Positions 1 to 5,833 of a stretch of 5,833 nucleotides of DNA are shown one piece after another. The notes under the pieces are model-generated. The model did no database searches and had not been told where the DNA came from. It saw only the letters and a list, made by a program, of their open reading frames with translations. This DNA is from Bryobacteraceae bacterium. GTDB lineage: Bacteria > Acidobacteriota > Terriglobia > Bryobacterales > Bryobacteraceae. The stretch is taken from assembly GCA_947456995.1 (NCBI GenBank), contig CANGVB010000266.1, positions 1 to 5,833 on the forward strand. The letters are read 5' to 3'. The position numbers were made by a program, and so were the translations under genes. Position 1 is the first letter of the stretch; each line of letters begins with the position of its first letter.

Positions 1-75
1 ACGGTAGACGCGCTGATGAAGCTCGACCTGCCGGCAGGCGTGGACGTCGAAATTAAAGCTTTCGGCAAGAAGTAG
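1..75 (+). CDS. rpsJ: 30S ribosomal protein S10, C-terminal end (partial)
   Basis: The first 24 codons, read in frame 1 and closed by TAG at 73-75, are the end of S10. The residues TVDALMKLDLPAGVDVEI match the closing strand of the S10 family, where E. coli has a near-identical TVDALMRLDLAAGVDVQI. S10 sits in the 30S head; in E. coli it also acts as NusE in transcription antitermination. The gene start is outside the window. The last residues (KAFGKK) are a few longer than in E. coli, which is common in other phyla. S10 directly upstream of L3 is the standard head of the S10 operon and supports the call. Confidence 0.95.
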   Translation, partial: TVDALMKLDLPAGVDVEIKAFGKK

Positions 76-133
76 AAAAGTTTTTAGGAATCCGCAGTTT
101 GACCTTCGTGGTTAGAACCTGGAGAGGTTGGCA
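76..133 (+). promoter_or_regulatory. rpsJ-rplC spacer with SD and a possible small hairpin
   Basis: This 58-base spacer ends in GGAGAGG (121-127), a strong Shine-Dalgarno match six bases before the ATG at 134. The SD overlaps a perfect short inverted repeat: AACCT (116-120) and AGGTT (125-129) can pair around a GGAG loop. A second weak pairing, TTTGACC (98-104) with GGTTAGA (110-116), includes G-U pairs and would compete for base 116. The stems are short and could be chance, so control of rplC translation is only a possibility. I see no -35/-10 promoter pair and no terminator here. Confidence 0.4.
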
Positions 134-772
134 ATGAGCCCAGGAATTTTAGGTAAAAAAATCGGCATGACGCAGATCTTCCGCGCCGATGGGCAGGTGG
201 TGCCTGTCACATTGGTGAAGGCCGGTCCATGCGTGGTCGTACAGCGCAAGACGCCTGCTACTGACGGTTATGACGCCATTCAGGTTGGCCTGATGGAATA
301 CGTCAAACCAGCCCGGATCAACAAGCCCGAGACGGGCCACCTGAAGAAGGCTGGCGCGGACGGGGTCCGCTATAGTCGCGAGTTCAAATTGAACCGTGGC
401 AACGGCGACTTCAAGGCTGGCGACAAGATCACCGCTGAAGACTTCAAGCCCAAAGAGATCATCGATGTAATCGGTATCTCAAAGGGTCGCGGTTTTCAGG
501 GTGTGGTCAAGCGTCACGGCTTCCGCGGCGGTCCTGGCGGCCACGGTTCGATGTTCCATCGTGCCCCTGGTTCGATTGGTGCGTCGAGCTTCCCCTCGCG
601 TGTCTTCCCAGGCATGCGCATGGGCGGCCACATGGGCACAGACCAGGTGACCGTACGCAACCTTGAAATCATCGAGGTCGATGCCGAAGAGAACGTGATC
701 ATGGTGAAGGGCGCGCTCCCAGGAGCCAATGGCTCTTACGTTATGATCCGTCGTACAAAGGCGAGGGGCTAA
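134..772 (+). CDS. rplC: 50S ribosomal protein L3
   Basis: L3 binds the 3' end of 23S rRNA early in 50S assembly and sends an extension toward the peptidyl-transferase centre. The 212-residue product starts with [12 protein letters not shown] (residues 5-16), the typical L3 N-terminus, and carries the glycine-rich central extension (about 118-170) with [13 protein letters not shown], the GGPGGHGS turn and HRAPGSIG. Its length is close to E. coli L3 (209). An in-frame TTG at 128 would add two residues, but it directly abuts the GGAGAGG ribosome binding site at 121-127; ATG at 134 has a proper six-base spacing and is preferred. At residues 150-154 the sequence is ASSFP where E. coli has QNQTP, so the glutamine methylated by PrmB in E. 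coli is absent. The stop is four bases before rplD. Confidence 0.98.
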   Translation: MSPGILGKKIGMTQIFRADGQVVPVTLVKAGPCVVVQRKTPATDGYDAIQVGLMEYVKPARINKPETGHLKKAGADGVRYSREFKLNRGNGDFKAGDKITAEDFKPKEIIDVIGISKGRGFQGVVKRHGFRGGPGGHGSMFHRAPGSIGASSFPSRVFPGMRMGGHMGTDQVTVRNLEIIEVDAEENVIMVKGALPGANGSYVMIRRTKARG

Positions 773-776
773 CACG

Positions 777-1400
777 ATGCCTACCGTAGACGTAATCAAT
801 CTCGAAAACAAAGTAGTGGGTTCGCTCGAGTTGGCAGCCGAAGTATTTGGCGCCGATGTCAACGAGCACCTTCTGTATGAATCCGTCCGGCACTACATGG
901 CTGGACAGCGCAAAGGCCTTGCTGCAACCAAAACCCGTCACGAAGTGGCCGGTAGCGGCAAGAAGCTCTGGAAGCAGAAAGGCACCGGTCGCGCCCGCAT
1001 GGGTAGCATCCGTGGGCCACTGTGGCGTCATGGCGGCACAACGCATGGTCCGCAGCCCCGCGACTACAGCTACCGCCTCAACAAGAAGATGGTTCTGGGC
1101 GCACTGCGCTCAGCCTTGACCGCCAAGCTGCGCGACGGCGAATTGCGCATCGTTGACGGCTTTACCCTGGCCGATGCCAAGACGAAGAATTTTGCCGGCA
1201 CCCTCGGTAAGTTGAAGGCTGAGAAGACCGTTCTTCTCGTCGAAAACGCCGAAAACCGCAACCTGACGCTGGGCTCACGTAACATCCCGGGAGTCAAGCT
1301 GGTGAGCACCAAGAATGTCACCACTTACGACATCCTGAAGTACAAAGATGTTCTGGTGAGTAAGTCGGCTGCCGAGAAATTGTCGGAGGCCCTGAAGTAA
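777..1400 (+). CDS. rplD: 50S ribosomal protein L4
   Basis: L4 is a primary 23S rRNA binder whose long loop lines the polypeptide exit tunnel next to L22. The 207-residue product has the conserved loop at about residues 45-100, including KQKGTGRARMGSIRGPLWRHGG (66-87, cited here by its ends KQKGTGRAR and GPLWRHGG). Lys68 corresponds to the E. coli lysine 63 where erythromycin-resistance changes occur, and it is intact. The C-terminal globular part ends in the typical VTTYDILKYKDVLVSKSA region (181-198). E. coli L4 has 201 residues. ATG at 777 follows the rplC stop by four bases, and its likely SD (GAGGGG, 762-767) lies inside the end of rplC, suggesting coupling. In E. coli L4 represses its own operon through a leader upstream of rpsJ; that region is not in the window, so this cannot be judged here. 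Confidence 0.98.
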   Translation: MPTVDVINLENKVVGSLELAAEVFGADVNEHLLYESVRHYMAGQRKGLAATKTRHEVAGSGKKLWKQKGTGRARMGSIRGPLWRHGGTTHGPQPRDYSYRLNKKMVLGALRSALTAKLRDGELRIVDGFTLADAKTKNFAGTLGKLKAEKTVLLVENAENRNLTLGSRNIPGVKLVSTKNVTTYDILKYKDVLVSKSAAEKLSEALK

Positions 1401-1691
1401 ATGACTTTATTTGATGTAATTACGCGTCCGATTGTCACCGAAAAAGGTGTCATGAAGAAGGACGGCGAGCGCACCCTGTGCTTTGAAGTAAAGCCGGCCG
1501 CCACCAAGACCCAGATCAAGCAGGCTGTTGAGAAAATCTTCAAGGTCAAGGTTGAAGAAGTTCGTACCGTGATCAACGAAGGCAAGCTTCGTCGCCGTGG
1601 CAAATTCGCAGCCTACGGCTCGGATTGGAAGAAGGCCTACGTGAAACTCAAGAAGGACCAGAAGGTCCCTGAATACTCCGAGGTCGTCTAA
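1401..1691 (+). CDS. rplW: 50S ribosomal protein L23
   Basis: L23 sits at the mouth of the exit tunnel and is the docking site for trigger factor and the signal recognition particle. The 96-residue product begins with [11 protein letters not shown] (5-15); Glu14 aligns with E. coli Glu18, the key trigger-factor contact, so chaperone docking appears conserved. The C-terminal half shows the family signature [20 protein letters not shown] (64-83), with the SDWKKAYV core. The ATG at 1401 follows the rplD TAA with no gap, and GGAGG at 1385-1389 inside rplD is the likely ribosome binding site. Translation is therefore probably coupled to rplD. The length is close to the E. coli protein (100). Confidence 0.98.
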   Translation: MTLFDVITRPIVTEKGVMKKDGERTLCFEVKPAATKTQIKQAVEKIFKVKVEEVRTVINEGKLRRRGKFAAYGSDWKKAYVKLKKDQKVPEYSEVV

Positions 1692-2518
1692 TGCCGATTA
1701 AAAGTTATCGTCCCTTTACTCCCACGCGCCGCTTCCGTACGGTAGTTACGCGTGAGGACATCACCAAGCAGACGCCGGAGAAGAGCCTCACCAAAGGTAA
1801 GGTAAAGTCAGGCGGCCGTAACTCAACGGGCCGTACGACGATGCGCTTCCGTGGCGGTGGTAACAAGACCTCCTACCGCGAGATCGACTTTAAGCGCGAC
1901 AAGGCCGGCATTCCGGCAACCGTGGCTTCGGTAGAATACGATCCGAACCGCACCGCGCGCATCGCCCTGCTCAACTATGTTGACGGCGAAAAGCGCTACA
2001 TTATCGCCCCTGTAGGCCTCAAAGTGGGTTCGAAGATCATGAGCGGGCCGGAAGCTGACATTCTCGTCGGCAACGCCCTGCCGCTCAAGAACATCCCCGC
2101 AGGTACGATCGTCCACAACATCGAACTGCGTCCTGGCAAGGGTGCCCAAATGGCACGCACCGCCGGAGCCCAGGCTCAGGTTGTGTCGAAGGAAACCGAA
2201 TATTGCTTACTTAAGTTGCCTAGCGGCGAAGTACGCAAGGTGCTGATCGATTGCTACGCAACGATTGGTCAGGTCGGCAATCTCGATCACGAAAATCAGA
2301 CACTCGGCAAGGCTGGTCGCAGCCGCTGGGTTGGCAAGCGTCCCCATAACCGCGGCGTCACAATGAACCCGGTTGACCACCCGCACGGTGGCGGTGAGGG
2401 TCGTACATCCGGTGGTCGTCACCCGGTAACGCCTTGGGGTCAGCCCACGCGTGGATTCAAAACCCGCAACAACAAGCGTACCGACAAGATGATTGTCAAA
2501 CGGAAGCAGAAGAGCTAG
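1691..2518 (+). CDS. rplB: 50S ribosomal protein L2
   Basis: L2 is one of the largest and most conserved 50S proteins; it helps join the subunits and is needed for peptidyl-transferase activity. The 275-residue product (E. coli 273) opens with [17 protein letters not shown], followed by the OB-fold and SH3-like domains and a basic C-terminal tail. The hallmark [13 protein letters not shown] is at residues 225-237; His230 corresponds to E. coli His229, important for activity, and is present. [18 protein letters not shown] (54-71) is the usual N-terminal rRNA-binding segment. The ATG shares one base with the rplW stop (TAATG at 1689-1693), which points to coupled translation with rplW. Nothing in the protein looks unusual. 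Confidence 0.99.
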   Translation: MPIKSYRPFTPTRRFRTVVTREDITKQTPEKSLTKGKVKSGGRNSTGRTTMRFRGGGNKTSYREIDFKRDKAGIPATVASVEYDPNRTARIALLNYVDGEKRYIIAPVGLKVGSKIMSGPEADILVGNALPLKNIPAGTIVHNIELRPGKGAQMARTAGAQAQVVSKETEYCLLKLPSGEVRKVLIDCYATIGQVGNLDHENQTLGKAGRSRWVGKRPHNRGVTMNPVDHPHGGGEGRTSGGRHPVTPWGQPTRGFKTRNNKRTDKMIVKRKQKS

Positions 2519-2538
2519 GGAACAGGTAAGAAGATAAT

Positions 2539-2823
2539 ATGGGCCGTTCACTCAAAAAAGGACCGTTCGCCGACGAACACCTGATCGTAAAACTCGAGGC
2601 CATGAATAGCCGGGACGAGAAAAAGGTTCTAAAGACCTGGTCTCGCCGCTCGACGATCATGCCTTTGTTCATCGGTCACACCCTCGCCGTCCACAATGGT
2701 AAGAAGTTTATCCCGGTCTATGTGACCGAAAACATGGTTGGCCATAAACTGGGCGAATTTTCACCGACGCGTACCTTCAAGGGTCACGTGGCGAAATCCA
2801 AGTCCAACGAAAAAGGCAAATAG
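2539..2823 (+). CDS. rpsS: 30S ribosomal protein S19
   Basis: S19 lies in the 30S head, binds 16S rRNA with S13 and contacts 23S rRNA in an intersubunit bridge. The 94-residue product (E. coli 92) starts with [10 protein letters not shown] and carries [16 protein letters not shown] (33-48) and the family signature [19 protein letters not shown] (65-83). The tail is short and basic. The start ATG is 20 bases after the rplB stop. The SD is weaker than for its neighbours: AGG at 2524-2526 and an AAGAAG stretch at 2529-2534 are the only candidates. Start choice is still secure because the conserved residues begin at Met1. Confidence 0.98.
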   Translation: MGRSLKKGPFADEHLIVKLEAMNSRDEKKVLKTWSRRSTIMPLFIGHTLAVHNGKKFIPVYVTENMVGHKLGEFSPTRTFKGHVAKSKSNEKGK

Positions 2824-2832
2824 GACTGAATC

Positions 2833-3195
2833 ATGATAGCCAAAGCAGAAGCCCGTTACGTCCGCGTGAGCCCGCAGAAATGCCGTCTGGTGATCGATTT
2901 GATCCGTGGACTCAATGCCGGCGAGGCAATCAATTTGTTGAAGATGACGAACAAGCGCATGGCGCCGGTCGTCGAAAAGCTCTTGCGCAGCGCCATCGCT
3001 AACGCCGAGAACAAGAACAGCAACGTTGACGTCGACAACCTGACGGTAAGTGAAGCATACGTAAATGAAGGCCCGCGCATGAAGCGCATCCGCCCTGCTC
3101 CGATGGGCCGTGCCTATCGTTACCAGAAGAGGATCGCGCACATTGTGGTCAAGGTTTCCGACGGCGTTGCCGCCGAAGTCAAGGCTGAGGCATAA
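2833..3195 (+). CDS. rplV: 50S ribosomal protein L22
   Basis: L22 binds all domains of 23S rRNA, and its long beta-hairpin lines the exit tunnel opposite L4. The 120-residue product (E. coli 110) has the N-terminal region [20 protein letters not shown] (7-26), the helix [21 protein letters not shown] (cited as 35-54), and the hairpin with [20 protein letters not shown] (80-99) followed by [11 protein letters not shown]. The hairpin length looks normal, with no insertion or deletion of the kind associated with macrolide resistance. A short tail, VAAEVKAEA, extends past the E. coli end. ATG at 2833 is nine bases after rpsS; AGGA at 2822-2825, overlapping the rpsS stop, is the likely ribosome binding site. 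Confidence 0.98.
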   Translation: MIAKAEARYVRVSPQKCRLVIDLIRGLNAGEAINLLKMTNKRMAPVVEKLLRSAIANAENKNSNVDVDNLTVSEAYVNEGPRMKRIRPAPMGRAYRYQKRIAHIVVKVSDGVAAEVKAEA

Positions 3196-3207
3196 GGAAA
3201 AAAGCGA

Positions 3208-4221
3208 ATGGGTCAGAAAGTACATCCCTTTGGATTCCGTCTCGGGGTCACCAAAACCTGGAAGAGCCGCTGGTTTGCCAAGCAAGACTACGCCAAGCTT
3301 CTGTTTGAAGATCTCGAACTGAAGGAATCGCTGCGCAGCCGCTTGAAGAGCGCTGGCGTGAGCTCGATTGAAGTCGACCGTCCTGGCAACAAACTTCGCA
3401 TCACGATCCGCACCTCGCGTCCCGGTATCATCATCGGCCGCAAGGGCGCTGAAATCGAAAAGCTGAAGCAGGATCTGGCCAAGAAGACCAAGCGCGAAGT
3501 TTTTATCGACATTCAGGAAGTTCACAAACCTGAGCTCGATGCTCAGTTGGTGTCCGAGTCGATCGCCCTTCAGCTCGAAAAGCGCGTAGCATTCCGCCGC
3601 GCGATGCGTAAGGCTGTCGACAGCGCCCAGCGCTTCGGCTGCAAAGGCATCAAGGTTCGCGTCAGCGGCCGCTTGAACGGCGCAGAAATCGCCCGCACCG
3701 AATGGTATCTCCATGGTCAGTTGCCGCTGCATACCCTGCGTGCCGACATCGACTATGGTTTTGCTGAAGCCAACACAACCTACGGTGTGATTGGCGTCAA
3801 GTGCTGGATCTACAAGGGTGACATTGGCGAAGGCCAGCGTCGGGTTATGTTGCGCAACGACAACGAGCCGCAACCACGCCCCAAGCGCGACAATCGCGAT
3901 CGTGACCGCCGTCCTGGTGGAGATCGTCCTGGTGGCGATCGTCCGCGTGGTGCCTACGAGCCCCGCGGTGAAGGCCGTGGCGCTGATGGCCGCGCCCGTA
4001 CCGAAGCAGCAGTGCCTCCCGTGGCAGATGCTGGTGTTGTGGTAACAGCTCCTGAGGTCCCTTCGGTAATCAAGAGCGGTGGCCCGATTCTACCCCCGAT
4101 GGCTCCCCCTGCTCCAAACTGGAAGCAGGAAATGAACGCCGAGTCGGGCGAGCCCCAGGTGGAAGCCGTTGTGGAGCCAGTTGTTGAGTCCGCTCCCGAA
4201 GCTGAAAAGCCGGCTGAGTAA
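3208..4221 (+). CDS. rpsC: 30S ribosomal protein S3 with long C-terminal extension
   Basis: S3 forms the mRNA entry channel of the 30S subunit with S4 and S5. Residues 1 to about 212 are an ordinary S3: [18 protein letters not shown] at the start, a KH domain with the [13 protein letters not shown] loop (75-87, GRKG at 77-80), and a C-terminal domain with [20 protein letters not shown] (154-173) and [13 protein letters not shown] (193-205). The protein then runs on to residue 337, against 233 in E. coli. Residues 218-264 are rich in Arg, Gly, Asp and Pro and include a tandem RPGGD repeat. Residues 265-337 are rich in Pro, Val, Ala and Glu and are acidic, ending in EAEKPAE. The tail looks disordered and has no recognisable domain. 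It is in frame with the core without any stop, so it belongs to the same gene. Charged or R/G-rich S3 tails occur in other phyla such as Actinobacteria, though usually shorter. AAGGA (3194-3198) is the SD, nine bases before ATG. Confidence 0.98.
   Translation: MGQKVHPFGFRLGVTKTWKSRWFAKQDYAKLLFEDLELKESLRSRLKSAGVSSIEVDRPGNKLRITIRTSRPGIIIGRKGAEIEKLKQDLAKKTKREVFIDIQEVHKPELDAQLVSESIALQLEKRVAFRRAMRKAVDSAQRFGCKGIKVRVSGRLNGAEIARTEWYLHGQLPLHTLRADIDYGFAEANTTYGVIGVKCWIYKGDIGEGQRRVMLRNDNEPQPRPKRDNRDRDRRPGGDRPGGDRPRGAYEPRGEGRGADGRARTEAAVPPVADAGVVVTAPEVPSVIKSGGPILPPMAPPAPNWKQEMNAESGEPQVEAVVEPVVESAPEAEKPAE
3910..3939 (+). repeat. Two tandem 15-base units inside rpsC
   Basis: CGTCCTGGTGGAGAT (3910-3924) is followed at once by CGTCCTGGTGGCGAT (3925-3939), differing at one base. 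Each unit encodes RPGGD (S3 residues 235-239 and 240-244). A third, diverged copy seems to follow at 3940-3951 (CGTCCGCGTGGT, residues RPRG). The period is a multiple of three, so copy-number change would lengthen or shorten the S3 tail without breaking the frame. This suggests the tail grew by local duplication, which is an inference. Confidence 0.9.
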
Positions 4222-4264
4222 CTAGAGAAGCCACAGAAGATTTTTCAAAAGAGGAACACGACCT
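4222..4264 (+). promoter_or_regulatory. rpsC-rplP spacer with rplP ribosome binding site
   Basis: This 43-base A-rich spacer holds GAGGA at 4251-4255, placed ten bases before the ATG at 4265 (from the end of GAGG) and sixteen before the ATG at 4271, which favours the first start for rplP. I see no stable hairpin with a T-run and no convincing promoter, so transcription most likely runs through. Confidence 0.6.
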
Positions 4265-4678
4265 ATGTTGATGCCAAAGAAAGTCAAGTACCGCAAACAG
4301 CAGCGCGGCCGCATGCGCGGTATGGCTCATCGCGGCTCCAGTGTGGACTTCGGCGAATACGGCCTGAAGGCAATGGCTTGCGGTTACATCACGAATCGCC
4401 AGCTTGAAGCTGCCCGTATCGCAATGACGCGCCACATCAAGCGCGGCGGCAAGGTCTGGATCCGGATTTTCCCGGATAAGCCAGTCACCAAGAAGCCGGC
4501 CGAAGTCCGAATGGGCTCCGGTAAGGGTGCTCCGGATGGCTGGGTTTGCGTAATCCGCCCTGGCAAAATTTTGTTTGAGATGGAAGGCGTGTCGCTTGAA
4601 ATCGCTACCGAAGCCATGCGTTTGGCGGCAATGAAGTTGCCGATCAAAACCAAGCTTGTGTTGCGTTCGGCGGTATAG
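4265..4678 (+). CDS. rplP: 50S ribosomal protein L16
   Basis: L16 binds near the A-site tRNA and the central protuberance and is a late assembly protein of the 50S subunit. The 137-residue product (E. coli 136) begins [19 protein letters not shown], matching the standard L16 start, and includes [19 protein letters not shown] (45-63) with the typical [22 protein letters not shown] segment (cited as 67-88). Arg82 corresponds to E. coli Arg81, the residue hydroxylated by RoxA (YcfD) there, so the target residue is present; whether it is modified here is unknown. Two in-frame ATGs (4265, 4271) are possible. The SD at 4251-4254 and family alignment, where E. coli begins MLQPKR, both support 4265. 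Confidence 0.98.
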   Translation: MLMPKKVKYRKQQRGRMRGMAHRGSSVDFGEYGLKAMACGYITNRQLEAARIAMTRHIKRGGKVWIRIFPDKPVTKKPAEVRMGSGKGAPDGWVCVIRPGKILFEMEGVSLEIATEAMRLAAMKLPIKTKLVLRSAV

Positions 4679-4703
4679 GCAGTAAGCGTAAGGAACACGA
4701 ACA

Positions 4704-4913
4704 ATGAAAGCTGAACAAATTCGCGGCCTCGATGAGGCTGAACTTAAAAAGCAACTGGCCGAAGGCAATGAGAACATGTTCCGTTTGCGCTTTCAGATGT
4801 CCATGGGCCAGATGGAAGGCATCAAGAAGCTGCGCGAGCTCAAGAAGGATCGTGCACGCATTCTGACCGTCATGCGCCAGACCGAACTGGCCGCCAAAAA
4901 GGAAGGCAAGTAG
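4704..4913 (+). CDS. rpmC: 50S ribosomal protein L29
   Basis: L29 is a small helical hairpin next to L23 at the tunnel exit. The 69-residue product (E. coli 63) shows the expected two-helix pattern: [20 protein letters not shown], then [16 protein letters not shown] (23-38), then the family signature [20 protein letters not shown] (40-59). The end is a short lysine-rich tail, AAKKEGK. The start at 4704 has AAGGA (4690-4694) nine bases upstream and lies 25 bases after rplP. Its stop is three bases before rpsQ, so the two are probably translated together. Confidence 0.97.
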   Translation: MKAEQIRGLDEAELKKQLAEGNENMFRLRFQMSMGQMEGIKKLRELKKDRARILTVMRQTELAAKKEGK

Positions 4914-4916
4914 CCA

Positions 4917-5258
4917 ATGGCCGAAGAAGTCGTCAAGACCCCCAATAAGCAGGAAAAGGTCGGTGAAGTAGTCTCGACCAAGATGGCAAAAACGATCGTG
5001 GTCGAAGTCACCCGTAAGGTACAGCACCCGCTGTATAAGCGAATTTTGACCCGTCGCAACAAGTTTTACGCCCACGACGAAGAGGGCAAGGCTAAGCAAG
5101 GCGATCAGGTTCGCATCATCGAGAGCCGTCCCTTGAGCAAGTTGAAGCGTTGGGAACTGAAAGAAGTACTGCGTGCCGCAGTTCGCATTCAGATCCAGGA
5201 TGAGCCCTCAGCCGAGCGTCTTGCTCGTGCCGCAGCGGCCAAGAAGAAGAACAAGTAG
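4917..5258 (+). CDS. rpsQ: 30S ribosomal protein S17 with tails at both ends
   Basis: S17 is a primary 16S rRNA binder with an OB fold, needed early in 30S assembly. The core, residues about 13-88, shows EKVGEVVSTKMAKTIVVEV (13-31), the HPLYKRILTRRNKFYAHDEE segment (37-56) and the signature ESRPLSKLKRWEL (69-81). At 113 residues it is longer than E. coli S17 (84). About eight extra residues precede the core, and a tail of about 25 (IQIQDEPSAERLARAAAAKKKNK, cited as 91-113) is helical-looking and ends in lysines. The start at 4917 is supported by GGAAGG (4901-4906) at the end of rpmC, ten bases upstream. The internal ATG at 4983 would delete the first conserved strand and is rejected. Confidence 0.97.
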   Translation: MAEEVVKTPNKQEKVGEVVSTKMAKTIVVEVTRKVQHPLYKRILTRRNKFYAHDEEGKAKQGDQVRIIESRPLSKLKRWELKEVLRAAVRIQIQDEPSAERLARAAAAKKKNK

Positions 5259-5311
5259 GCTTAAGCCAAACTGTTCGAGAGATGTTTTAAGAGAGCTACG
5301 GAGAATACGCA
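5259..5311 (+). promoter_or_regulatory. rpsQ-rplN spacer (S10/spc boundary)
   Basis: In E. coli this boundary separates the S10 and spc operons. Here it is 53 bases and holds GGAG (5300-5303), the SD for rplN, eight bases before its ATG. A palindrome GCTTAAGC (5259-5266) follows the rpsQ stop, and CTTAA (5260-5264) could pair weakly with TTAAG (5287-5291). Neither resembles a rho-independent terminator, and I cannot point to a convincing promoter. Confidence 0.5.
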
Positions 5312-5680
5312 ATGATTGGGATGAGAACAATGCTGGAAGTGGCGGACAACAGTGGCGCCCGCAAGCTCCAGTGCATTCTGCCGCGCGGCGGCGATAAAGG
5401 CAAAACAGCCGGTTTGGGCGACATCATCACGGCCAGCGTCAAGGAAGCAGCTCCCGACTCGTCAGTGAAAAAGGGTAAAGTAGTACGTGCGGTTATCGTC
5501 CGCATGCGCAAGGAAGCCCGCCGCAAGGACGGAACCTACATTCGCTTCGATTCAAACGCCGCTGTGCTGGTGAATGAACTTGGTGAACCGGTAGGCACGC
5601 GTGTGTTCGGCCCGGTGGCACGTGAACTGCGCGACAAGAAATTTATGAAGATCGTTTCTCTTGCTCCGGAGGTCGTGTAG
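5312..5680 (+). CDS. rplN: 50S ribosomal protein L14
   Basis: L14 is a beta-barrel protein at the 50S subunit interface, next to L3 and L19, and in E. coli is the binding site of the silencing factor RsfS. The 122-residue product (E. coli 123) begins [18 protein letters not shown], aligning with E. coli [18 protein letters not shown], which fixes the start at 5312 instead of the later ATGs. The family signature lies at residues 54-87, with [20 protein letters not shown] and then [36 protein letters not shown] (99-122, cited by its ends FGPVARELR and SLAPEVV) is the conserved C-terminus. Nothing is unusual. Confidence 0.98.
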   Translation: MIGMRTMLEVADNSGARKLQCILPRGGDKGKTAGLGDIITASVKEAAPDSSVKKGKVVRAVIVRMRKEARRKDGTYIRFDSNAAVLVNELGEPVGTRVFGPVARELRDKKFMKIVSLAPEVV

Positions 5681-5684
5681 TTAT

Positions 5685-5833
5685 ATGGCTTCCCTCAGCA
5701 AAATGAATGCCTCTGAGAAGGCAGGAATCCCGAAGCGGATTCGTATTAAAAAAGACGACATGGTGAAAGTGCTTGTTGGCAAAGACAAGGGCAAGACCGG
5801 AAAAGTGCTTGAAGTAAATCACGATCTCGGCCG
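5685..5833 (+). CDS. rplX: 50S ribosomal protein L24, N-terminal part (partial)
   Basis: L24 starts 50S assembly on the 5' end of 23S rRNA. ATG at 5685 is four bases after the rplN stop, and GGAGG at 5668-5672 inside rplN is its likely SD. The 49 complete codons contain [20 protein letters not shown] (19-38), the KOW motif typical of L24, where E. coli has [21 protein letters not shown]. About 15 residues before it ([15 protein letters not shown]) have no counterpart in the E. coli protein. An alternative ATG at 5703 would shorten this extension but is 30 bases from the SD and has none of its own. The gene runs off the window end. Confidence 0.96.
   Translation, partial: MASLSKMNASEKAGIPKRIRIKKDDMVKVLVGKDKGKTGKVLEVNHDLG

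Noticed and set aside
128..133. TTG start for rplC two codons upstream
   Set aside because: TTG at 128 directly abuts the ribosome binding site GGAGAGG (121-127), leaving no spacing; ATG at 134 has a normal six-base gap.
479..862. Antisense reading frame of 127 codons over rplC and rplD
   Set aside because: A shadow of the rplC and rplD coding strands, with no domain and no plausible promoter or SD.
2761..3873. Long antisense reading frame of 370 codons across rpsS, rplV and rpsC
   Set aside because: It lies opposite three certain ribosomal genes, has no recognisable domain, and is explained by the third-position C/G bias of the sense codons leaving few stops on the other strand.
3791..4045. 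Alternative-frame + strand reading frame of 84 codons inside rpsC with a hydrophobic stretch
   Set aside because: The hydrophobic run is what Arg/Asp/Gly codons give when read out of frame (cgt-gac type codons become Val/Ile/Ala). No SD precedes it and the S3 frame is continuous.
5259..5291. Possible terminator after rpsQ
   Set aside because: The pairing is at most five A/T-rich base pairs over a 22-base loop and no T-run follows in the right place, so it does not resemble an intrinsic terminator.
5173..5397. + strand reading frame of 74 codons spanning the rpsQ-rplN junction
   Set aside because: It overlaps two certain genes out of frame and shows no family features or SD of its own.

Overview
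The window is an uninterrupted stretch of the bacterial S10-spc ribosomal protein operon, read entirely on the + strand. The order is 3' end of rpsJ (S10), rplC (L3), rplD (L4), rplW (L23), rplB (L2), rpsS (S19), rplV (L22), rpsC (S3), rplP (L16), rpmC (L29), rpsQ (S17), rplN (L14), and the 5' part of rplX (L24). In E. coli the S10 operon ends at rpsQ and the spc operon starts at rplN. Here the rpsQ-rplN gap is only 53 bases and shows no clear terminator, so the two may be co-transcribed.

The genes are chromosomal and bacterial in type. The DNA is moderately G+C rich, codons favour C or G in the third position, and Shine-Dalgarno (SD) sequences of the GGAGG/AAGGA type precede most starts. No mobile element, RNA gene, CRISPR array or foreign gene interrupts the block. 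The S3, S17 and L3 sequences look most like those of Acidobacteriota to me. That is an impression from memory and was not tested by a search; the window alone does not fix the phylum.

Layout: positions 1-75 finish S10. A 58-base spacer (76-133) precedes rplC and holds the SD that decides its start. rplD, rplW and rplB are packed with 4, 0 and -1 base spacing, which suggests translational coupling of L4, L23 and L2. rpsS, rplV and rpsC follow with 9-20 base gaps. The 43 bases between rpsC and rplP and the 53 bases between rpsQ and rplN are the only other sizeable spacers, and no non-coding stretch exceeds 60 bases. No promoter or terminator is visible; the operon's promoter and any L4-type autoregulatory leader would lie upstream of rpsJ, outside the window.

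The products build both ribosomal subunits. L3, L2, L4 and L14 shape the 50S core and peptidyl-transferase surroundings. L4 and L22 line the exit tunnel, L23 and L29 frame the tunnel exit, and L16 sits near the A-site tRNA. S19 is in the 30S head, S3 is at the mRNA entry, and S17 is an early 30S assembly protein.

This is essentially an ordinary housekeeping region and I found no undescribed system. The one clear departure from the common pattern is S3, at 337 residues. Its normal KH-domain core is followed by a tail of about 125 residues made of an Arg/Gly/Asp-rich half with a tandem repeat and a Pro/Val/Glu-rich acidic half. Minor points are tails on both ends of S17, an N-terminal extension on L24, and loss in L3 of the glutamines where E. 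coli L3 is methylated.
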